29,751 nucleotides of DNA. It comes from Methanobacteriota archaeon. GTDB taxonomy: Archaea; Halobacteriota; Bog-38; Methanoflorentales; Methanoflorentaceae. Location: contig PMYA01000036.1 in NCBI GenBank assembly GCA_003170935.1, forward strand, positions 1 to 29,751. Reading direction: 5' to 3'. Each line of letters starts with the position of its first letter. Position 1 is the stretch's first letter. Made by a program: the position numbers and the translations under genes. The notes under the pieces are model-generated. The model saw only the letters and a program-made list of their open reading frames with translations. It did no database searches and was not told the DNA's origin. This document shows positions 22,796 to 29,671 of the stretch, one piece after another.

Positions 22796-23633
22796 TTCAT
22801 AGATACATCATTTTACGTGCTGCAGCAACAGGTGTCAATAATCAGCAAGCAGAGCTTCAATGTTTTACGTCTTTTCGCGTTAAACAAATACCGCAGCGAA
22901 TATTCTCATGTAAAGGTGCCGAGTTTTGCTAAAGCATTTCTTAAGCATCTTACCAAAGTCCGAGTTGATAGTTGCTATCATGCCTTTGAGGTCTTTCTCG
23001 GACGACCTAGAACGATTAAAACTCGAAACAACGTGACAAGTCACATCGTCACGAAAGAAGATATTTAAAACGTTCTTGGTCACATCACAAAACAGAGAAA
23101 GACGGATTGATCAGCATTTACAGAGCTAAGCATTATAAGACTTTTATTCTACTCGGTGCCTTTACGGGTCAGCTTTGCTTCGCAACAATGTCTAAGTTCG
23201 TGATAGGACAATTCAGAGAGGCGTTACAGTCAGACAAGCCATGCATTGAGGTGTAATCTTCACAAGACAAGATCAAAATGCAACACTACGTACCACTTCA
23301 TCCAGAAGTAATCCAAGCGATTAAACCACTTTTAGGCGATAGAAATGATAACAACCTCTCTTTTAATACAACTCGCGTGCGATGTGGTTAAAACGGCAAA
23401 AGAGTTCACTCGTTAGAATGCCAACTCATTTTATTTTGAGGTGATCTAAGGAAGTTCACCGAACAATATGGCATGTTCTGCAGTGGGATCAGTCAAACAA
23501 GAACTACATACTCACGCACGGCGTTTCTGGAGTCGATTAGCGATTCTATAAGCATCCGATGCCTGAGCAGGAGCATGATGTGTATATGAGAATTGGAAGG
23601 ACACTGTTTATTTGTGAGGTTTGTGTAAACTAG
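22796..23633 (+). pseudogene. Decayed tyrosine recombinase/integrase
   Basis: An archaeal phage-type integrase spread over two frames with several in-frame stops. In order: SKQSFNVLRLFALNKYRSEY, VPSFAKAFLKHLTKVRVDSC, TRNNVTSHIVTKEDI-stop, then after a frameshift AKHYKTFILLGAFTGQ and IGQFREALQSDKPCIEV-stop. SQDKIKMQHYVPLHPEVIQA follows, then GDLRKFTEQYG, and in a third frame QWDQSNKNYILTHGVSGVD-stop-RFYKHPMPEQ. The catalytic Arg region reads FTGQLCFAT where the second copy in this window has YTGQRSEAT, so the first catalytic Arg is lost. It is clearly inactive and marks the left side of an integrated element. Confidence 0.8.
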
Positions 23634-23645
23634 GTGAAGCTTCAC
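23634..23645. repeat. 12-nt perfect palindrome after the integrase remnant
   Basis: GTGAAGCTTCAC immediately follows the integrase remnant's stop codon. A second near-palindrome, TGTGCATTCACA, lies about 70 nt on, close to the end of the TIR-like gene. Their role (recombination site, operator or transcript end) is undetermined. Confidence 0.4.
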
Positions 23646-23734
23646 ATTATTAAAATGATGGCGTAAAGAGGGTTAAGAAACAGCGCGTCTGCTGTCGTTT
23701 GCTGACTCGGAACTTCATGTGCATTCACATTGTT

Positions 23735-24718
23735 CTATAACTTCCAACTCTCGGTAACTTCCCGTACCAACTCGTTGCAGTAGGAGGGCCAGTCGTTTGT
23801 TTTCCATTCACCAATGGCTTCTGTGAATTGATCGAACGGATCTTTCGATTTGCTCCTTGCTTGCTTGGTAGGTATAACAAATGGAAATGAACCAAAAGGA
23901 AAAGGGAGGAAACCAATCTCGCCTCGCTTTTTATCGCGCTTTGAAGAATCTAAACTTTGTCGATATTTGGTGATAAAGTTTGACAACACTTTTTCCATAC
24001 ATGTTGCGACTGCATTTTCGTAATATCTTTCGTTTTTGCTTAAAGTCTTAGTTGCAGAGGGTTGTGCAGCTTCCCGTATAGATGCGACAGCACTAATCGT
24101 GTCTTCATGAATTTTGTCGAACCGTGTGCTGTCGCCTAGATTGTGGCACGAAACGTTGACTCTTTGATGCAAATAAGTCAAACGGCTTTCAACATCACTT
24201 GGAATTTTGTCAAGCAGAGTCAGAAAATCAGTAATGTCGTCAATTTTTCTAAATAGATTTGGTGCTTTAGGCTTAATTATTGCATTTTCCAAATACTGTT
24301 TGAGATCATCACATAGAGTCTCTCTCCAGCTTGCGTCTTGTTTATTGTATATCATATGTCGCAGCGCAGTTAAATCGAAGGGAATATTGTCTGCACCATT
24401 ATTGATAACTAACACGACAGGTCTATTGATAGCTAGCGCTAAACCTAACTCAAACATAACATTCGGATTATGGTCTGTGACATCAGCTATCAAAGCTGAA
24501 GCGGTAGTGATGTTTTCCCACACCTGCGTAATGATAACGCCCGGCATTTTGATGTCATCAGCTCGCACAGGATCAAGGTCTGCTGTTTTTATTGCTGGGA
24601 CATATATGTCTTTATAAAAATGGTCAAATTCTTCGCCAAAAGGCATCATAACAAAGCAAACCCCTTTTTCATTCGTCCGGGGGGCTTTTATATGATCGTC
24701 CATCTTGCTATCGACCAT
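23735..24718 (-). CDS. Protein with N-terminal TIR-like/nucleoside 2-deoxyribosyltransferase-like domain
   Basis: A 327-residue protein. Residues about 20-140 match the family whose members open CFVMMPFGEEFDHFYKDIYV. It continues with IWEAI-like ITQVWENITTASALIADVTD, then HNPNVMFELGLALAINRPVV with the Asn and the Glu of the (Tyr/Phe)-Glu-Leu-Gly motif at the presumed active site. This TIR-like/NDT fold is common in antiphage effectors that cleave NAD or nucleotides. Residues 140-327 are helical and unassigned. No clear ribosome site exists; ATG 24718, ATG 24703 or GTG 24739 could be used. It follows the DUF6414-like gene closely on the same strand. Catalytic activity is inferred. Confidence 0.75.
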   Translation of the reverse strand: MVDSKMDDHIKAPRTNEKGVCFVMMPFGEEFDHFYKDIYVPAIKTADLDPVRADDIKMPGVIITQVWENITTASALIADVTDHNPNVMFELGLALAINRPVVLVINNGADNIPFDLTALRHMIYNKQDASWRETLCDDLKQYLENAIIKPKAPNLFRKIDDITDFLTLLDKIPSDVESRLTYLHQRVNVSCHNLGDSTRFDKIHEDTISAVASIREAAQPSATKTLSKNERYYENAVATCMEKVLSNFITKYRQSLDSSKRDKKRGEIGFLPFPFGSFPFVIPTKQARSKSKDPFDQFTEAIGEWKTNDWPSYCNELVREVTESWKL

Positions 24719-24726
24719 AACTGAGC

Positions 24727-24734
24727 AAAAAAAA
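24727..24734 (-). promoter_or_regulatory. U8 tract between the two cassette genes
   Basis: On the minus strand eight T residues lie just after the stop codon of the DUF6414-like gene and before the TIR-like ATG at 24718. Archaeal RNA polymerase terminates on such tracts, so this could be a partial terminator that lowers expression of the second gene. Confidence 0.35.
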
Positions 24735-24742
24735 CACACAAT

Positions 24743-25807
24743 CTAAATATAGACAGCTATAGGTAACACCTGCAGTACGGGCGATTTAATATATCGAGTA
24801 ATTTCTGGGATTTCGAAACCAGATTGTCCCATCTCCTTAAACGCGCTGAAAAGCGAATTGAGTATTTCATCGCCCATAATACCAAGGCCCGTTCCTTGTA
24901 ACAGATCAACCGCCTCGTCTTCTTCTGTTACGTTTTGAAGTACCTTCCCAAATAGTCTAAGATCCTTATGAGCCAGCTCCGTCATTGTAAGATCTCTTGA
25001 ATACTCTTTCAAGAACGGGATAACCACGCTGTATTCTGTTACATCGGTAGGATTCATCAAAAAAGTCCGGACACCGCCATGTTCCAAATCCTTACCTATA
25101 TTCTTGAAAAGATTTCGCATAGATTCGATCAATGTTAAGTTATTTGTTGTACTCTTTCGGAGCCCTTCGAGATATTGTGTTTGCTGTTTCTTGTATTCAT
25201 CAATCCTCTTTTTACTCGCATGCCTTTCACTTTTCGGTTGAGAAGCGTTCTCTTTTTCGAGTGCTTCTACGTTGGTTTCTATTTCAGATTCCATTTCTTC
25301 GATCTTGGATTGGCCTTGTATTTGTATGATCGGTAGAGCTAACTCCATCAGTCTGTCAAAATTTACGATTGATTCCATTAACGGATCTGGACGAAACACG
25401 CCTCGGATTTCAACAAAATCAGAAGGTTCCAACCCCTCCAATCGCAAACCCTGCTTTGCGGTCTTAAGAAGATCTTTGTCATTTAGACGTGAGCGCAGTG
25501 TATACAAGAGAGATCCATACGTGTTAAAACGTTCCACCGAGCGTTGTGTGTCTTTTTTCGATTCGTCTGTTTTTTGTTTTGAAGCTCCAACACCTAGTTT
25601 TAGGAGTGTAACAAATTTCGCCCCTGCTTCTAAGAATGCTTCGCTCGTTTTAGTACTTCCTGTTGAATCTCGTACTATTTGTGTCTCAGCCAAGCTAAAC
25701 CCATCTTCAAGCGATGCAAAGACATCTAATAGGGCGCTTATATCAAGATACAGTGGAACAATTAAATCGTAATCCCGTTTGTCTAGTTCGTCCTCATTCA
25801 TGTGCAT
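24743..25807 (-). CDS. DUF6414-like protein, probable partner of the TIR-like protein
   Basis: A 354-residue protein. The N-terminus (YDLIVPLYLDISALLDVFAS, then LEDGFSL) fits what I recall of DUF6414: a Tyr-Leu-Asp strand, a helix and a Gly-Phe/Ile turn. A Gly/Ser stretch follows (LLKLGVGASKQKTDESKKDT), a helical region and a long charged helix (EEMESEIETNVEALEKENAS; about 175-225) that looks coiled-coil. The C-terminal domain ends in strands (SPVLQVLPIAVYI). No signal peptide. The function of the family is unknown to me. First gene of a two-gene operon; the second is the TIR-like protein. AGGA lies 7 nt before ATG 25807; ATG 25801 is an alternative. Confidence 0.7.
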   Translation of the reverse strand: MHMNEDELDKRDYDLIVPLYLDISALLDVFASLEDGFSLAETQIVRDSTGSTKTSEAFLEAGAKFVTLLKLGVGASKQKTDESKKDTQRSVERFNTYGSLLYTLRSRLNDKDLLKTAKQGLRLEGLEPSDFVEIRGVFRPDPLMESIVNFDRLMELALPIIQIQGQSKIEEMESEIETNVEALEKENASQPKSERHASKKRIDEYKKQQTQYLEGLRKSTTNNLTLIESMRNLFKNIGKDLEHGGVRTFLMNPTDVTEYSVVIPFLKEYSRDLTMTELAHKDLRLFGKVLQNVTEEDEAVDLLQGTGLGIMGDEILNSLFSAFKEMGQSGFEIPEITRYIKSPVLQVLPIAVYI

Positions 25808-25816
25808 CCCTAGTTC

Positions 25817-26221
25817 CTATTGTTCGAAACTATGTCCGATTCCCATATAATTGACCACGTACTTCAAAATATAAAAGGTGGACCGTGTAGTCCGCAAGTT
25901 CGCCAGGAAGTCTTTTGCATGATGGACTGAGATTTTGCTGCGGTGAACCTCGTTCGGCACATTTTCTACGCGTTCGTCGTCGTCTCGCCCAACAAGCAGC
26001 GGTTTAAGGGCTTCTAGAACGCGAGGATGTAGCTGCACGCGGTGGCTCATGCGGATCTTATCTTGTAACGAATCAACCTGGAGCACTGGCTTATCAACAG
26101 CCAATGTCTTGCGGAACTGTCCTACCGTCAGCTTCGCTATTGTGGCTTCGCTCCGTTGGCCGGTGTACGCCCCAAATAAAACGAACGCCGAATATTGCGC
26201 TACGTGCACAGAATTGTTCAA
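25817..26221 (-). pseudogene. Truncated tyrosine recombinase/integrase
   Basis: A 134-codon open frame covering only the central catalytic part of an integrase of the same family as the remnant at 22796-23633 (compare FVLFGAYTGQRSEATIAKLT, DSLQDKIRMSHRVQLHPRVL, EALKPLLVGRDDDERV). The first catalytic Arg is present (TGQRSEAT). The box II region is degenerate (VHHAKDFLANLRT). The frame stops at IGHSFEQ before any catalytic Tyr. The N-terminal half is absent: the sequence upstream switches to a plus-strand proline dehydrogenase. It is oriented opposite to the other remnant. The two copies differ widely at the base level, so they are not a recent duplication. Confidence 0.75.
25866..25876 (-). 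promoter_or_regulatory. Candidate TATA box of the DUF6414/TIR-like operon
   Basis: TTTTATATTTT on the minus strand, inside the truncated recombinase. It predicts a start near 25845, about 40 nt before ATG 25807. The cassette would thus carry its own promoter within recombinase-derived sequence. Confidence 0.45.
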
Positions 26222-26751
26222 GAAGCGGCACGTCTCGACGTCGGATTTGAGATCGACATGGAAGGGAGAGGTTTAGTCACGTACGCGATCGACGTTGCAG
26301 CTGCGTGCGCAGAAAAATGGCATCGTGTAAGCCTCGCATTTCAGGCGTACCTTGACCGCACACGTAACGACCTCAAGCGGGCATCCGAATCAGGTATCAC
26401 CGCGCGGATAGTCAAGGGCGGATACGTTGGCTCAACGACGGACAGTGTTGAAATCCAGCAGCGTTTCAAGGAGCTTGTAAGCGTCCTGCACGCACGATCG
26501 ACTTTTTTTACAGTCGGGACATACGATCCCGAACTCCTCGAGTTGGACGAAGGCGCAGATGGGGGAAAACCGGACCTTAATCGAGTTCAGCTTCCTCAGA
26601 GTCTTGCTGATCGCACAAAGATCGCGATGGCGAAAGGGGGTGGCTGGTTTCGGAATACGTGCCGTTTGGCGAGAATCACACAGCGTACGAAACAAGGCGT
26701 CAAAAATACCTGAACGAGCTTCAAACTCTAGGCGGGATATCCGTTCCATAG
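26205..26751 (+). pseudogene. Proline dehydrogenase-like gene, 5'-truncated and frameshifted
   Basis: FAD-dependent proline dehydrogenases oxidise proline to pyrroline-5-carboxylate. Here only the C-terminal part is left. RIVQEAARLDVGFEIDMEGR, VSLAFQAYLDRTRNDLKRAS, ARIVKGGYVGSTTD and FFTVGTYDPELLE follow in one frame. A neighbouring frame supplies LIEFSFLR, the first frame resumes SLADRTKIAMAK, and after a G-run near 26636-26640 the ending is in another frame as WLVSEYVPFGENHTAYETRR, QKYLNELQTLG and a stop at 26749-26751. The barrel's first half is missing at the junction with the integrase fragment. Non-functional. Confidence 0.75.
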
Positions 26752-26850
26752 GCGCCACACGCGTTATGATGGTTGAGCCCAAGCTACGCTAATTCCTCAA
26801 TTCGATACATCGGGCGCTCTTTCTTCTTCTCGAGCTTGCACAAGGCCGGG

Positions 26851-26867
26851 GATGGGTTATACCCATC
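26851..26867. terminator. Stem-loop at the end of the first DUF308 gene
   Basis: GATGGGT-TAT-ACCCATC, a 7-bp perfect stem containing the stop codon of the minus-strand DUF308 gene. There is no U-tract beyond it, so termination is only a possibility; it could instead protect the messenger end. Confidence 0.35.
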
Positions 26868-27384
26868 TCCCGAGGATGCCTGAGACTATCGACTCTAATC
26901 CGAAGATTACCAGGAACACAGCGAGCAGGAACACGAGCGTCGCCAAACCGAGACCTGGGAATATTATCACGGCAAAGCCTATGATAATCCCGAGTATCCC
27001 GACTATAAGACCTCCTGCTGTACCGCGCGCGGCACTAGCTATCCCGGCAAACAACAATGCTAAGCCGAGCAGATAGACGAGCGTAAGCGATCCATAGATG
27101 AAAGGATTGGCGATTACAGAGGCGGCGATTATGATTGCCAGCGCCGACAGAATCAGGTTGAGCAGTCGTCGCCATCCGGTAATGCCTTTTGCAAATACTC
27201 GTATGAAGTAGTCAACTCCAATTATAATCAGTGCGATAGCTAGGAAGAGTATGAGCGTTCCTATCGCAACTCCTGGATATACAATGACGTAGCCGCCCAG
27301 GACAAGGATGATAAGACCTGCGATGATTTCAACGATTCGGAGCCACATAGGACTCTTTTTTTGATCAACAGTTACTAATTCCAT
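26857..27384 (-). CDS. DUF308 (HdeD-like) membrane protein
   Basis: A 175-residue integral membrane protein with six transmembrane helices arranged as three similar two-helix hairpins, typical of DUF308/HdeD: IVEIIAGLIILVLGGYVIVY, LILFLAIALIIIGVDYFIRV, then ILSALAIIIAASVIA, LVYLLGLALLFAGIAS, VGILGIIIGFAVIIFPG and LVFLLAVFLVIFGLESIVSG. Family function is undefined; E. coli HdeD is linked to acid resistance. A perfect AAAGGAGGTGA precedes the ATG. It is a paralogue of the protein encoded at 27591-28127. Confidence 0.88.
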   Translation of the reverse strand: MELVTVDQKKSPMWLRIVEIIAGLIILVLGGYVIVYPGVAIGTLILFLAIALIIIGVDYFIRVFAKGITGWRRLLNLILSALAIIIAASVIANPFIYGSLTLVYLLGLALLFAGIASAARGTAGGLIVGILGIIIGFAVIIFPGLGLATLVFLLAVFLVIFGLESIVSGILGRWV

Positions 27385-27561
27385 TAAATTTTCACCTCCT
27401 TTGGCTTTTTTAGAAGTAAAATGCGGCAGTGTGTTTATATCGGTTCCGGTTTGGCAGCATAGCCAAGAAAAAGAGATCAGCGCGCATCACGTACGGTCAA
27501 ATCATAGCCAGAATCGTGTCTTCGTTAGAACGCAGAAAGACCATGAGAATTTCTACAAAGT

Positions 27562-27599
27562 GACAAAAAAAAGAAAAGGTGAGCGGCGTGTTAGCCGCT
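27562..27599 (-). terminator. Terminator of the second DUF308 gene
   Basis: On the minus strand AGCGGC-TAACAC-GCCGCT forms a 6-bp stem whose loop contains the stop codon. It is followed by TCACCTTTTC and eight T residues. A convincing intrinsic-type signal. Confidence 0.7.
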
Positions 27600-28127
27600 T
27601 TTGCTGGTTGCTCCCGATCCGATGAGCTCGATACCGAACAAGCCGAAGATCAGAGCCATCAACCAGCCGATGAGTACTTCGCCAAGCCCGGGCCAAACGA
27701 TCACCGCTATAGCAATCAGTAGTGCTATTACACCGATTACTATGCTTCCTGTTCTGGCCCACGGTGGCACTCCCGCGCCTGCTTCGAATCCTGCAAACGA
27801 AATTCTTCCAATAGCGCTTAACAATAGTCCGAGCGCGAATAGGAAGATGACCAGTGCAGTGCCTAAATCCGGGTAAATTATTGCATAAGCCCCGAGAGCT
27901 AGAACAACAATCCCTAGTATGACGTTGAGTATCCTACCCCACATCGAAATGCCATCTGAGGTAACTGCGCGTACTAATAGGACCAGACCGAGGATCATTA
28001 GTCCTATCGCAAGCAAGGTCCTGACTAGGCCAACTCCTAGGCTCGGATTAAAAACGAACCACACTGCTATAACAAGAAGAATTATGCCGGCAATGATCTC
28101 AAGGCCGCGCATCCACGTTTTAGCCAT
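27591..28127 (-). CDS. DUF308 (HdeD-like) membrane protein, paralogue
   Basis: A 178-residue membrane protein with six helices of the DUF308 pattern (LEIIAGIILLVIAVWFVFNP, LLAIGLMILGLVLLVRAV, LNVILGIVVLALGAYAIIYP, LVIFLFALGLLLSAIGRISF, IVIGVIALLIAIAVIVWPGL, WLMALIFGLFGIELIGS). ATG 28127 is chosen since AAGGAGGT lies 10 nt upstream; a GTG four codons earlier is part of that site. It lies upstream of the other DUF308 gene on the same strand but has its own terminator and a gap of about 200 nt, so the two are separate units from a tandem duplication. Confidence 0.88.
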   Translation of the reverse strand: MAKTWMRGLEIIAGIILLVIAVWFVFNPSLGVGLVRTLLAIGLMILGLVLLVRAVTSDGISMWGRILNVILGIVVLALGAYAIIYPDLGTALVIFLFALGLLLSAIGRISFAGFEAGAGVPPWARTGSIVIGVIALLIAIAVIVWPGLGEVLIGWLMALIFGLFGIELIGSGATSKSG

Positions 28128-28139
28128 ATTTGGTTTCAC

Positions 28140-28399
28140 CTCCTTTTTAATGTATTTTAGTCTACAATCTTATGTCATGAGTTTATTTATGCTTATCCAT
28201 TCCTTCCTGAAAAGCTTTGATCCCCTGCACTGTTTTGCGCATTTTGACGCATCTCGACCAGCTTAGGTCTTTTGGAGAAACGCAAAGCAATGATGTCTGA
28301 CAAGGCAAAGTCAACAGTTGTTACGTGCTATGTAATAGTTATAGAGCGTTACAGATGGATGTAACAAACCTACTTATAGCGGTTAGTGTAAGACTTGTT
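28140..28399. other. Intergenic region between DUF308 and the candidate RNA
   Basis: Includes a TATA-like CATAAATAAAC near 28183-28190 (minus strand) for the DUF308 gene. An inverted repeat TTGTTAC (28318-28324) / GTAACAA (28361-28367) and a plus-strand TTATAG (28374-28379) lie about 26 nt before the predicted start of the structured RNA. No coding region is supported. Confidence 0.4.
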
Positions 28400-28546
28400 T
28401 GCTAAGACTATTCAAGGCGGTTTGTTGCAGCGCCACACAGTCCGTAATGTTGCTTCCTTAAAAGGTGTTTTTAAGAACAAATCATGACCTCAGTTTGGTA
28501 GGACTGCCCCAAAGGAGAATGCGTGGCGCTGCCTCCTCCTTTTTTG
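28400..28546 (+). ncRNA. Candidate structured non-coding RNA
   Basis: Nested complementary segments are spread over about 105 nt. Outer stem: GCAGCGCCAC (28427-28436) with GTGGCGCTGC (28523-28532), 10 bp perfect. One nucleotide inside it lies CAGTCC (28438-28443), pairing with GGACTG (28501-28506). Within these is a local hairpin CTTAAAA-GGTGT-TTTTAAG (28457-28475). A T6 tract ends at 28545, and a TATA-like box (28374-28379) sits upstream. The segment AAAGGAG (28511-28517) could alternatively pair with CTCCTTT (28536-28542) at the end. No known RNA family was recognised, and no sizeable reading frame explains the pairing. The 5' end is approximate. Confidence 0.5.
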
Positions 28547-28905
28547 TCTAAATCTATTAAGTCACGGCGGATTTTGCACTTATAGTAGGTTTAGGCGCAG
28601 TTCCAACGCATTGCAACGCGTATTGTGTATCAATCGCACGTCTTCGTCCCGCTGTGTAGATAATTAGCTAGAGATACAACTAGTCTTGTGAGTGTTTCTC
28701 TCTCAAGTTTGTAGAAAGGGAGTAACGTGAAGGATGGGACACTTTGCGATCGAACGATCCCGCATCCACTTATCTCCATATACGAACAAAAAGCCGGTCT
28801 ATACTCTCTTAAGCTATTTTTGCCCTTCGTGCGTCCCAAGATCGCAAATGGGTACATTAATAATAAATAAACTACTACACTAACTGTTCAAGAGCAAGTG
28901 ATCTA
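28547..28905. other. Gene-poor stretch
   Basis: Holds a 75-codon minus-strand frame (28630-28857) without a ribosome binding site or recognisable family, so it is not called as a gene. An AT-rich AATAATAAATAAAC at about 28858-28871 is a plausible TATA region for the zinc-ribbon gene on the plus strand. Confidence 0.35.
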
Positions 28906-29241
28906 ATGGACACGACGAATATCGAGCAAATCCACAAGAAGCTGGAAACAGAGTGGGCCGACTGGACTGATGATGACGACAAGTGCATATCCATATGCAA
29001 GAAAGAGCTAATGGCTGCAATGCAAGTTACCAATGCTTATATTGTGAGATATGATCTCAAGACGAGAATAGAAGAGGACCCTACCCCAAAAGTTTGCGAA
29101 TTTTGCGGCAATACTTATACAGGGGCTGAACCAGTTTGTAAAAATTGCCTCCTAAAAATGAAGTTCAGACTTCGCAGGTTCAGCTGTTTGCTAGACGAGA
29201 AGGACTTGCACAAAGTTTATACCGAACCTCTAGTCTTGTGA
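28906..29241 (+). CDS. Zinc-ribbon protein, hypothetical, 111 residues
   Basis: The N-terminal half is acidic and helical (EQIHKKLETEWADWTDDDDK, ELMAAMQVTNAYIVRYDLK). A treble-clef or zinc-ribbon follows with two Cys pairs, VCEFCGNTYTGAEPVCKNC (about residues 63-81). The protein ends in a basic region (KMKFRLRRFSCLLDEKD). Four cysteines at Cys-x2-Cys...Cys-x2-Cys spacing should bind zinc. No family beyond that is recognised; a role in nucleic acid or protein contacts is a guess. An AT-rich promoter-like stretch lies about 40 nt upstream of the ATG. Confidence 0.6.
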   Translation: MDTTNIEQIHKKLETEWADWTDDDDKCISICKKELMAAMQVTNAYIVRYDLKTRIEEDPTPKVCEFCGNTYTGAEPVCKNCLLKMKFRLRRFSCLLDEKDLHKVYTEPLVL

Positions 29242-29461
29242 CTCAGCCCGATCACACAGAATCTGTTGAAACCCGGAACTGCTCTTTACGTATCCTGAAA
29301 GTCAGGAACTGCTTTTGTGCTTCTTTTTGTGGCCAGTCTGCTCGAGGGGTATTAGATCAATCAGAGGAAGAAGTTGACCAAAACTTTACCAAAACTTAAC
29401 CGTATACCAGGACTCTTAAGCGGTTTTGTTTTGGCGCAACTATATTTCATGGTCAAGGCGG

Positions 29462-29671
29462 TTAGTCCATAAAATAATCAAGCGCCTCTGGACACTGGGC
29501 CGTCAATTTTTCGTAGAATCTTCGAGTTAGTTCCCGAGTGCTTGTATCGAGAGCTTGTTTGTACGCTTCAATGAGAGGGGCCGGCAGCTTTCTTTTTCGC
29601 TTCATAATTGTAAAGATGGTCTCTAAGGATACATCCACCTCTTCCGAGGAACTCCAGATGCTGTCTGTCAT
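29462..29671 (-). CDS. Hypothetical small protein, 69 residues
   Basis: Predicted to be mostly helical and charged (SLETIFTIMKRKRKLPAPLI, EAYKQALDTSTRELTRRFYE), ending CPEALDYFMD. No Shine-Dalgarno precedes the ATG; a TCTTATCT box about 35 nt upstream could be a promoter. Not recognised as any family. Amino-acid composition looks natural, so it is probably real, but nothing in context suggests a role. Confidence 0.45.
   Translation of the reverse strand: MTDSIWSSSEEVDVSLETIFTIMKRKRKLPAPLIEAYKQALDTSTRELTRRFYEKLTAQCPEALDYFMD

Noticed and set aside
28523-28585. Short ORF starting GTG inside the candidate RNA, preceded by AAAGGAG
   Set aside because: Only 20 codons with biased composition, and its start lies within the 10-bp stem; the pairing is the stronger signal.
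28630-28857. 75-codon minus-strand frame
   Set aside because: No ribosome site, no recognisable domain and a doubtful promoter; not enough to call a gene.
29145-29399. 84-codon plus-strand frame overlapping the zinc-ribbon gene
   Set aside because: Out of frame with the Cys-pair protein and not protein-like; judged a shadow.
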